Source of the DNA: Cypionkella aquatica
GTDB taxonomy: Bacteria > Pseudomonadota > Alphaproteobacteria > Rhodobacterales > Rhodobacteraceae
DNA: 64,000 nt
Assembly: GCF_030161095.1 (NCBI RefSeq)
Contig: NZ_BSPP01000004.1
Coordinates: forward strand, 62,001-126,000
Direction of reading: 5' to 3'
The notes under the pieces are model-generated. The model ran no database searches. It saw only the letters and a list, made by a program, of their open reading frames with translations, and was not told the origin of the DNA. This document shows, in pieces, positions 8,364 through 14,771 of this stretch. How positions within the stretch are numbered: the first letter of the stretch is position 1; each line of letters begins with the position of its first letter. A program made the translations under genes and the position numbers.

Positions 8364-9062
8364 ATGGATACCGAAAACACCTCGGAAGACACGATGACAG
8401 CAGCGAAAACCCTTATTCTGAAGGCAAGCTTGCCGCATGCGGCCTTTGATGGCTGGTCGCAGACCACGTTGCAAGCCGCCGTCGCTGATTCGGGCGCAGC
8501 CCCAGCATTGGCACAGGCTTTGTTCCCGCGCGGCGGCATAGATCTTGCAGTGGCCTATCATCAGGCGGGTGACCGCGCGATGCAGGACGCCCTCGCCAGC
8601 ACCGATCTGACAGCGCTGCGCTATACCAATCGTGTCGCCCTTGCGATCAAACTGCGCCTTGCAGATGCCGATAAAGAGCTTGTCCGGCGTGGCTCCACCC
8701 TGTTCAGCCTGCCGCAAAATGCCCCCGAAGGCGCCAAACTGATCTGGTCCACTGCCGATGCGATCTGGACCAGCCTTGGCGACACCTCGACCGATCTGAA
8801 CTGGTATTCCAAACGCGCCACGCTTTCGGCAGTCTATTCGGCCACGGTGCTGTTCTGGCTCGGCGATCAGTCCGACGACAATGCCGAGACTTGGGCGTTT
8901 CTGGATCGCCGCCTTGCCAATATCATGCAGTTTGAGAAGACCAAGGCGGCGATCCGCGAAAACCCCTTGGCCAAGGCCCTGCTCAGCGGCCCGCTGAAAC
9001 TTCTGGAAAAGATCCGCGCGCCACAACCCGCCACCGATCTTCCCGGCCACCATAAACCATAA
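8364..9062 (+). CDS. COQ9 family ubiquinone biosynthesis protein
   Basis: The 232-residue protein starts MDTENTSEDTMTAAKTLILKASLPHAAFDGWSQ. I chose the ATG at 8364 because AAGGGG lies seven bases before it and the family text begins there; an upstream in-frame start has no such site. An N-terminal TetR-like helical segment is followed by the COQ9 domain with DLNWYSKRATLSAVYSATVLFWLGD (about residues 135-160), the stretch conserved in COQ9 lipid-binding proteins. COQ9 presents ubiquinone precursors to COQ7-type hydroxylases at the inner membrane. The following gene is a quinone oxidoreductase homologue only 12 bases away, so the two are probably co-transcribed. Confidence 0.92.
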   Translation: MDTENTSEDTMTAAKTLILKASLPHAAFDGWSQTTLQAAVADSGAAPALAQALFPRGGIDLAVAYHQAGDRAMQDALASTDLTALRYTNRVALAIKLRLADADKELVRRGSTLFSLPQNAPEGAKLIWSTADAIWTSLGDTSTDLNWYSKRATLSAVYSATVLFWLGDQSDDNAETWAFLDRRLANIMQFEKTKAAIRENPLAKALLSGPLKLLEKIRAPQPATDLPGHHKP

Positions 9063-9074
9063 AAGGCGTCCAGC

Positions 9075-10079
9075 ATGTCCCTGCCCCCAACTTTGGCCTC
9101 GTCGATGCTGGCGATGGAAATCTCTGCTCCCGGCGGCCCGGATGTCTTGATCCCGGCATCGCTGCCAATCCCGGTGCCCGGCCATGGCCAAATCATCATC
9201 CATCTCGCCTATGCCGGGGTGAACCGCCCTGATGCGCTGCAACGCGCAGGCGCCTACGCGCCCCCCGCCAATGCCTCGCCGCTGCCGGGGCTGGAAGGCG
9301 CGGGGACAGTGGTCGCAATGGGGCCGGGCGTCAGCCGCTGGCAAATCGGCGACAAAGTCTGCGCCCTGCTGCCCGGCGGCGGTTATGCCGAATACGCCGC
9401 CTGCCATGAATCCCACGCCTTGCCGATCCCCGAGGGTCTGACATTGCGCCAAGCCGCCTGCCTGCCGGAAACCTGCTTCACCGTCTGGTCCAACATGGTG
9501 ATGCGCGGCCGCTTGAAAGCAGGCGAGCGCGTGCTGATCCACGGCGGCTCGTCTGGTATCGGCACCACGGCGGTGCAAATCGCCGCCGCCTTGGGCGCGC
9601 GCGTCTTTGCCACCGCAGGCACAGATGAGAAATGCCGCGCGGTTCAGGCATTGGGGGCAGAGCAATGCTTCAACTACAAAACCGATGACTTCAGCGAAGA
9701 GGCCAAAAAACTGGGCGGCTTCGATCTGATCCTCGATATGGTCGGCGGCCCCTACCTGCCGCGCAATGTCCGCGCCTTGGCCGATGATGGCCGCCTCGTG
9801 CAGATCGCATTCCTGCAAGGCCCCAAGGTCGAGTTGAACTTCGCCGAGATGATGATGCGCCGCCTCACCCTGACCGGATCAACCCTGCGCCCGCAGTCAG
9901 ACGCCGCCAAGGCGACGATTGCAGAACAGGTCGAAACCCACATCTGGCCAATGATCGCGCAGGGTAAATTCCGCGTGGTGATCGACAGCGAATATCCCCT
10001 GACCGACGCCCCCGCTGCCCATTGGCGCATGGAAAGCTCGGGGCATATCGGCAAGATCGTGATGAAGCTGCCGGAATAA
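9075..10079 (+). CDS. Zinc-free quinone oxidoreductase (medium-chain dehydrogenase, PIG3/Qor type)
   Basis: The 334-residue member of the medium-chain reductase family lacks the zinc-ligand cysteines of alcohol dehydrogenases. It carries AGVNRPDALQRAGAYAPPANASPLPGLEGAGTVV and the NADPH-binding sequence VLIHGGSSGIGTTAVQIAAALGARVFATAGTDEKC (about residues 150-185), as in NADPH:quinone reductases of the PIG3 group. It probably reduces quinones or enones in the cytoplasm. The coordinates assume the first ATG; an internal ATG at codon 13 (MLAMEISAPGG) is also possible. It follows COQ9 closely, but a role in ubiquinone synthesis is not implied by the family. Confidence 0.9.
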   Translation: MSLPPTLASSMLAMEISAPGGPDVLIPASLPIPVPGHGQIIIHLAYAGVNRPDALQRAGAYAPPANASPLPGLEGAGTVVAMGPGVSRWQIGDKVCALLPGGGYAEYAACHESHALPIPEGLTLRQAACLPETCFTVWSNMVMRGRLKAGERVLIHGGSSGIGTTAVQIAAALGARVFATAGTDEKCRAVQALGAEQCFNYKTDDFSEEAKKLGGFDLILDMVGGPYLPRNVRALADDGRLVQIAFLQGPKVELNFAEMMMRRLTLTGSTLRPQSDAAKATIAEQVETHIWPMIAQGKFRVVIDSEYPLTDAPAAHWRMESSGHIGKIVMKLPE

Positions 10080-10133
10080 ATCCCGAACAATTTATCTTAA
10101 ATTTTTCATCTGCTCAAAAATATCCCACGGGGG

Positions 10134-10176
10134 AGGCTGGCTTGGCACAAGCCAGCCTGGGGGTGTGAAACCCCCA
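10134..10176. terminator. Two tandem hairpins between convergent genes
   Basis: AGGCTGGCTTG (10134-10144) pairs with CAAGCCAGCCT (10148-10158) around GCA. TGGGGGT (10158-10164) pairs with ACCCCCA (10170-10176). They sit between the stops of the quinone reductase (+) and the sulfotransferase (-) and may end transcription from both sides. Confidence 0.55.
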
Positions 10177-10189
10177 TACCCGGCCCGCC

Positions 10190-11008
10190 TCAATCGCCCA
10201 GCTTGGCATGCACCTCATCCAGATCAATCTCGCCAATCGGCATCTTGTTACCCGGATTGTCGAAATCATATTTGAACAGCTGGAAATCGCGCTTGTAGAT
10301 TTCCCAGACCAAGTGCCGCGACAGATCGTCAAAGTAGTCCTCAACCGGGTGCAAACGCTTGGGACCATGGCCTTCGCTTTCGTTGAACTTCGGGATCTTC
10401 TTCAGATCAACCTTATGCTTTACCTTGATTTTCTTCAGCACAGCACCCATGCCGTCATCGAATTTTTCGGTGAAGAAAATCTTGTCATAGCGCCCGCCGT
10501 TGACGATATAGGTCGACACATGCCCCGCCATCGCAGACCAGTGAATATCCGGCTCCATCGGCTTTTTGAACCGGATGGTGTCACGCGCGAACAGCAAAAA
10601 GCGGCGGAAACTGGCGATCTGATCGAACTCGCCCTGCCCATCATCGCCGCCCACCTCGATGCCGTATTTCTGCACCAACAGCGGCACCAGATTGCCACGA
10701 TAGCGCTTACCGTTACGCTGAATCCCGCAAATCTTATCGAAAAAGGATGACAGAATCCGTGTGTAGGGGTTGCGCACACAGGTAAAGGCATAAGATTTAT
10801 GGGTCTTCACGTTGCGCTCAATCAGCGGCTGGCTCGCCTCAATCGCCCATTTGTGCATGCCACCCGTGGCGTCATGGATGTCGCCATCGAAAAACTTGCC
10901 ATGATCGGAGTAAAACATGATCTGCCCGATGGTCGAGCAGGCGCATTTCGGCACCACCCGATAGACCACCGATTCCGACTCTGTCATCCAAGTTCCGGGG
11001 AAACCCAT
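10190..11008 (-). CDS. Sulfotransferase family 2 protein
   Basis: The 272-residue protein contains VVYRVVPKCACSTIGQIMFY (about residues 15-34), the 5'-phosphosulfate-binding loop, and SYAFTCVRNPYTRILSSFFDK (about residues 73-93), the 3'-phosphate-binding motif of PAPS-dependent carbohydrate sulfotransferases. It probably adds sulfate to a surface glycan. The ATG at 11008 has GAAGGAG at good spacing; a GTG five codons upstream overlaps that site and is unlikely. It is divergent from a DUF5928/Branch-type glycosyltransferase, a pairing I recall from other Rhodobacterales, which suggests a sulfated polysaccharide or glycoconjugate. No signal peptide or membrane helix is seen. Confidence 0.88.
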   Translation of the reverse strand: MGFPGTWMTESESVVYRVVPKCACSTIGQIMFYSDHGKFFDGDIHDATGGMHKWAIEASQPLIERNVKTHKSYAFTCVRNPYTRILSSFFDKICGIQRNGKRYRGNLVPLLVQKYGIEVGGDDGQGEFDQIASFRRFLLFARDTIRFKKPMEPDIHWSAMAGHVSTYIVNGGRYDKIFFTEKFDDGMGAVLKKIKVKHKVDLKKIPKFNESEGHGPKRLHPVEDYFDDLSRHLVWEIYKRDFQLFKYDFDNPGNKMPIGEIDLDEVHAKLGD

Positions 11009-11133
11009 GCCGCACTCCTTCACCGCCCGCGCCTCTCACTGGCACAAGCTCAATCAGCCACAAAAAAGCAAACAAACTCTGTCTTTTCAATGTCCCTTTA
11101 AGCTATTCAAGGAAACAATGATGCGTTCAAGGG

Positions 11134-11139
11134 TATAAT
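11134..11139 (+). promoter_or_regulatory. Possible -10 element of the glycosyltransferase gene
   Basis: A perfect TATAAT lies ten bases before the ATG at 11149, and no convincing -35 or Shine-Dalgarno sequence is present. If it is used, the transcript would begin at or very near the start codon. Confidence 0.35.
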
Positions 11140-11148
11140 GTTCACCAA

Positions 11149-12726
11149 ATGGCCAAAATCGCCTACCTCCTGCTCTGCCACAAAGACCCCGAAGGGATCA
11201 TCGCTCAGGCCCAGCGTCTGACAGCGGTTGGTGATTTTGTCGCCATCCACTTCGACGGCCGCGCCAAAGCCGCCGATTTTGACAAGATCCACAGCAGCCT
11301 TGCCGCAAACCCGAATGTGGTCTTCACCAAGCGCCGGGCCAAATGCGGCTGGGGCGAATGGTCCTTGGTCGAAGCCACGCTGATGGCCGTCGAAGCCGCG
11401 GTTGACGCTTTCCCTCGCGCCACCCATTTTTACATGCTGTCCGGCGATTGCATGCCGATCAAATCCGCCGAATTCGCCCAGAAATTCCTTGACCGCGAAG
11501 AAGTCGATTACATCGAGAGCTTCGACTACTTCAACTCGGATTGGATCAAGACCGGCATCAAGGAAGAACGCCTGATCTACCGGCATTACTTCAATGAACG
11601 CACCCACAAAAAGCTGTTCTACGCCTCGATGCACTGGCAAGACAAACTGGGCCTGACCCGCAAAGTGCCAGCCGACATCGCCATGCAAATTGGCAGTCAA
11701 TGGTGGTGCCTGCGCCGCCGCACCGTCGAATCCGTGCTGGAATTCACCAAGAAACGCCGCGATGTGATGCGGTTTTTTCGCACCACATGGATCCCGGATG
11801 AGACGTTCTTTCAAACCATCGTCCGCCATATCGTGCCCGAGCATGAACTGCGCACGCGCACCCTGACCTTCCTGATGTTCACCGATTACGGCATGCCGGT
11901 GACGTTCTATAACGACAACTACGACCTTTTGATCAGTCAGGATTACCTGTTCGCCCGCAAGATCAGCCCCGATGCGAAAGATCTCAAAGACCGTTTGGGC
12001 AAACTTTACGCGGCCAAAGGCGTGCGCTTTGCGATCTCCAACGAAGGCCGCTCGCTGTTCAAATTCATCTCGGGCCGGGGCCGCGTGGGTCGCCGTTTTG
12101 CCCCCCGCTTCTGGGAAACCGAAAGCTCGCTTGGCCGCCACCGCACCCTGATGATGGTCACCTGCAAGAAATGGCACGTCGCCAAACGTCTGGTGGAACG
12201 TGTGCGCCAAGTCACCAACCTGCCCGCGCTGGACTATCTGTTCAACGAGGCATCGACCCCGCTGCCCGACCTTGGCGGCATCCAATCGACGCTGGAAAAG
12301 CGCACCCGCCACCGCCGCGCCTTGATGCGCGTGCTGTTTGATTATTGGCAAACCGATCAGCTGGTGGTCTGCATCGACCCCGCCAATGTCGATCTGATGC
12401 AGGATTTCTACAACGACAAAGCCAAGGTCCGCCTGCTTGAGATCGAGTGCGACTTTACCGACGACTATCTGATTGGCCATGCGATCCGCGTCGGTCTTGC
12501 CAGCGAATCCACCCCCAAAGACACGATTGAGCGTCTGCTGCCCACCATCCGCTATGATGTGAAATTTGAGGGCGACCGCATCCGTGACGCGGGTTTCCCC
12601 AACCTTTTGCGCGTGCGCCAAAGCGCCAGCATCGACGAAAACACCGTGCCTCTGGCCGAATTTCTTGACATAAGCCCCGAGAAGGCCCGCGAAATCGCTG
12701 CCACCGAATATCTGTTTGTGGATTGA
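11149..12726 (+). CDS. Branch-type (core-2/I) glycosyltransferase with C-terminal DUF5928-like domain
   Basis: The 525-residue protein has an N-terminal GT-A-like domain with AYLLLCHKDPEGIIAQ (about residues 5-20), IHFDGRA, and HFYMLSGDCMPIKSAEF (about residues 92-108). These fit the family of beta-1,6-N-acetylglucosaminyltransferases (Pfam Branch). FRTTWIPDETFFQTIV (about residues 205-220) carries the conserved DE. From about residue 310 a second domain (HRTLMMVTCKKWHVAKRLVERV) fits what I recall as DUF5928 in Rhodobacterales. With the divergent sulfotransferase it probably builds or decorates a surface glycan. There is no clear Shine-Dalgarno sequence before the start. Confidence 0.82.
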   Translation: MAKIAYLLLCHKDPEGIIAQAQRLTAVGDFVAIHFDGRAKAADFDKIHSSLAANPNVVFTKRRAKCGWGEWSLVEATLMAVEAAVDAFPRATHFYMLSGDCMPIKSAEFAQKFLDREEVDYIESFDYFNSDWIKTGIKEERLIYRHYFNERTHKKLFYASMHWQDKLGLTRKVPADIAMQIGSQWWCLRRRTVESVLEFTKKRRDVMRFFRTTWIPDETFFQTIVRHIVPEHELRTRTLTFLMFTDYGMPVTFYNDNYDLLISQDYLFARKISPDAKDLKDRLGKLYAAKGVRFAISNEGRSLFKFISGRGRVGRRFAPRFWETESSLGRHRTLMMVTCKKWHVAKRLVERVRQVTNLPALDYLFNEASTPLPDLGGIQSTLEKRTRHRRALMRVLFDYWQTDQLVVCIDPANVDLMQDFYNDKAKVRLLEIECDFTDDYLIGHAIRVGLASESTPKDTIERLLPTIRYDVKFEGDRIRDAGFPNLLRVRQSASIDENTVPLAEFLDISPEKAREIAATEYLFVD

Positions 12727-12729
12727 CCC

Positions 12730-13098
12730 ATGCCCTATGCTTACGACCCCCAAAACATCTTCGCCCGTATCCTGCGCGGTGAAATCCCCAACAAAACCGT
12801 GCTGGAGACCGAGCATACCCTCGCCTTCCACGACATCGCCCCGCATGCCCCGGTGCATGTGCTGGTGATCCCGAAAGGCCCCTACGCGACGTTTGATCAC
12901 TTCGCAGCCATGGCATCCGCCGAGGAAATCGTGGATTTCCACCGCGCCTGCGCCAAGGTGTGTGAGATTGTCGGCGTGGCACCAGGTCAAGGCTACCGTG
13001 CCATCACCAACGCGGGCGCACATGGCATGCAGGAAGTGCCGCATTACCACCTGCATATCTTGGGCGGCAAAGTCATGGGGCCGCTGATCCAGCGTTAG
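12730..13098 (+). CDS. HIT family nucleotide-binding hydrolase
   Basis: The 122-residue HinT-like protein starts AYDPQNIFARILRGEIPNKTVLETEHTLAFHDIAPHAPVHVLVIPK and ends in HYHLHILGG, the histidine triad (H-x-H-x-H) at about residues 107-111. Members hydrolyse adenosine phosphoramidates or acyl-adenylates in the cytoplasm. The start lies 3 bases after the glycosyltransferase stop, so the two are co-transcribed, although no functional link is evident. Confidence 0.94.
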   Translation: MPYAYDPQNIFARILRGEIPNKTVLETEHTLAFHDIAPHAPVHVLVIPKGPYATFDHFAAMASAEEIVDFHRACAKVCEIVGVAPGQGYRAITNAGAHGMQEVPHYHLHILGGKVMGPLIQR

Positions 13099-13254
13099 GG
13101 TGGTTTAGGCTTCAATCTCATAGCGCGCCTCAGAATTGGGCCGCTTTGGAGTGGGTTCCGCCTAAAGATAACGCCAAAGCGTTAACCGCAGGTTTCGGGT
13201 CGCCTGCGCGCTGATCGCGGCGCTATCTGGGGGCATCGCAACCCAGAGGCCCCC

Positions 13255-13716
13255 ATGATCCGCTTCACCGCCATCCCCACCGAAACCGCGCGCGCCTATC
13301 AGGCGGGCAGCCCCGACGCCAATGGCCAAGCGCCCGAGCGTCACATCGCAACAGGCGCGGGCAATCCCTGCCGCCATTGCCTGAAAATGATCGCCGAGGG
13401 CGCAGAAATGCTGATCCTCGCCCACCGCCCTTTTCCCGAACCACAGCCTTATGCGGAAATCGGACCGATCTTTCTATGCGCTGACGCTTGTGCAGCAGGT
13501 GGAGGCACCGAAACCCCAGCGATCCTCGCCTCGCCCAACTTCATCATCAGGGGCTACTCTGCCGAAAACCGCATCGTCTACGGCACAGGCGCGGTCGTGC
13601 CAACCAACAGCATCGCCGCCGAGGCCGCAGCCCGCCTGAACGACCCACGCATCGCCTATGTCCACATCCGCTCGGCGCGCAACAACTGCTACCAATTACG
13701 CATCGACCGCGCATAA
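13255..13716 (+). CDS. DUF1203 family protein
   Basis: The 153-residue protein opens MIRFTAIPTETARAYQAGSPDANGQAPERH and continues with GNPCRHCLKMIAEGAEMLILAHRPFP, the pattern of the DUF1203 family, including a C-x2-C pair (about residues 38-41). The later IFLCADAC and YVHIRSARNNCYQLRIDR are also typical. The function is unknown. There is no signal peptide. The start codon is the last element of a possible hairpin (13228-13255), which may influence translation. It stands alone and converges with the YdeI-like gene. Confidence 0.85.
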   Translation: MIRFTAIPTETARAYQAGSPDANGQAPERHIATGAGNPCRHCLKMIAEGAEMLILAHRPFPEPQPYAEIGPIFLCADACAAGGGTETPAILASPNFIIRGYSAENRIVYGTGAVVPTNSIAAEAAARLNDPRIAYVHIRSARNNCYQLRIDRA

Positions 13717-13724
13717 CCGACCCC

Positions 13725-13790
13725 GCGCCGGACTTGATCCGGGGCCTCATGCTTGCGGAGAAGGGCCCCGGGCCAAGTCCCGGGCGGCGC
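13725..13790. repeat. Imperfect palindromic repeat (GGACTTGATCCGGGGCCT family)
   Basis: The left arm at 13725-13747 and the right arm at about 13762-13790 form a long GC-rich hairpin with several mismatches between two convergent genes. The left arm shares GGACTTGATCCGGGGCCT with the perfect dyad at 17668-17733, so the two are copies of one dispersed element. Confidence 0.7.
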
Positions 13791-13802
13791 CGGGATTGGG
13801 GT

Positions 13803-14366
13803 TCAAAACAGCGCCTCGCCTTTCTCCAACTTTGCCAGACACTCCGCCATCCGTTTGGCGCGGGTTTCTGGCCGCTTCGCCGTCGTCAAACGATAGTAAA
13901 TTGCAAAGCGGCCCTTGGCATCCAGACGGGCAAACTGGTCGCGCGCTGTCTGCGGGCCCGCCGCCAAAGCATCCAGAAAATCCTGCGGCAGATCGGCACC
14001 CTTGCCGCCCGAATAGGTGGCCTCCCAACGGCCATTCGCTTGAGCCACCGCAACCGCCGCCAAGCCCGCCGCCTGCATCCGCCCCTCGGTTATCAACCGT
14101 TCAACATGGGCGCGGTTGATCTGGCTCCAGGCGGAACCCGCCTTGCGCGGCGTAAAGCGCTGAATCCATTGGGTTTCAGATTGCGTCTTACGGATGCCAT
14201 CAATCCAGCCCCAGATCAACGCCTCGACCACCGCCTGTTGCCAGTCGATCGAGGCCACGCCCGACCCCTTCTTGTGATACAAAACCCAAACCTCACTGGC
14301 GCTGTCATGATGGGCGGCCAACCAATCGTGCCAATCGGAAGGCGTCGCAAAAGCCAGCGGCGTCAT
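13803..14366 (-). CDS. YdeI/OmpD-associated family protein
   Basis: The 187-residue protein starts MTPLAFATPSDWHDWLAAHHDSASEVWVLYHKKGSG and has VEALIWGWIDGIRKTQSETQWIQRFTPRKAGSAWSQIN, which is diagnostic of the YdeI/OmdA family. The C-terminal helical part has FARLDAKGRFAIYYRLTTAKRPETRAKRM. The exact role is unknown, though some members are linked to resistance to peptides or stress. The ATG at 14366 overlaps the stop of the upstream MmcQ-like gene (ATGA), so the two are translationally coupled. Confidence 0.88.
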   Translation of the reverse strand: MTPLAFATPSDWHDWLAAHHDSASEVWVLYHKKGSGVASIDWQQAVVEALIWGWIDGIRKTQSETQWIQRFTPRKAGSAWSQINRAHVERLITEGRMQAAGLAAVAVAQANGRWEATYSGGKGADLPQDFLDALAAGPQTARDQFARLDAKGRFAIYYRLTTAKRPETRAKRMAECLAKLEKGEALF

Positions 14367-14710
14367 CGTGCATCCCATTCCTGCAAAAACCGCTTCGGTG
14401 CCGCATCACGCCATTGTCGCACCAGCCGCACCTTGGCCCAAGCCGGATCAATCCGCCCGCCGCGCACCAAAACCAGATCATATTTCGCATAATGCGGATG
14501 CAGGAAAAACGTATCAGGCGCGGCCGCCATCAACATTTCGCGCTCATCCCGGCTGGCCTTAAACACCGCGCCATTCTCGTAATACGACCAATAACACCAC
14601 ATCTTGCCAAACACCTTCAACGCCTCATGCTCCCAAGGCGTTGCCAGCGTGATCTCGGGCAATTCCAGCCCTAAAGCAAACGCCTTTAGTTCCGGCCAGT
14701 CTTCGATCAC
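14363..14710 (-). CDS. MmcQ/YjbR family protein
   Basis: The 115-residue protein has PEITLATPWEHEALKVFGKMWCYWSYYENGAVFKA near the start and the DPAWAKVRLVR segment near the end. This is the MmcQ/YjbR fold, a small alpha/beta protein proposed to bind DNA. It forms a two-gene operon with the YdeI-like protein, a combination of small folds often found together, and its biological role is unknown. Confidence 0.85.
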   Translation of the reverse strand: MIEDWPELKAFALGLELPEITLATPWEHEALKVFGKMWCYWSYYENGAVFKASRDEREMLMAAAPDTFFLHPHYAKYDLVLVRGGRIDPAWAKVRLVRQWRDAAPKRFLQEWDAR

Positions 14711-14746
14711 TCTTGGTCATCCTCTCTGCTCAAATATCCTGGGGGT

Positions 14747-14764
14747 GCGGGGGCTAGCCCCCGC
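14747..14764 (-). terminator. Hairpin after polA
   Basis: GCGGGGGC (14747-14754) and GCCCCCGC (14757-14764) form a tight stem a few bases past the polA stop. No T-run follows directly. A TGCTCAAATATCCTGGGGG motif of a dispersed intergenic family adjoins it (14728-14745). Confidence 0.45.
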
Positions 14765-14771
14765 TGTCGGC

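Noticed and set aside
8337-9818. A 493-codon minus-strand frame over COQ9 and the quinone reductase
   Set aside because: Composition is typical of a shadow frame, and both plus-strand genes have conserved motifs.
11107-13056. A 649-codon open frame on the minus strand across the glycosyltransferase and HIT genes
   Set aside because: It is antisense to two genes with clear motifs (LSGDCMP, HYHLHILGG) and has no ribosome-binding site or recognisable domain.
13488-14492. A 334-codon plus-strand frame over the YdeI and MmcQ genes
   Set aside because: It runs through the palindromic repeat and is antisense to two coupled genes with family motifs.
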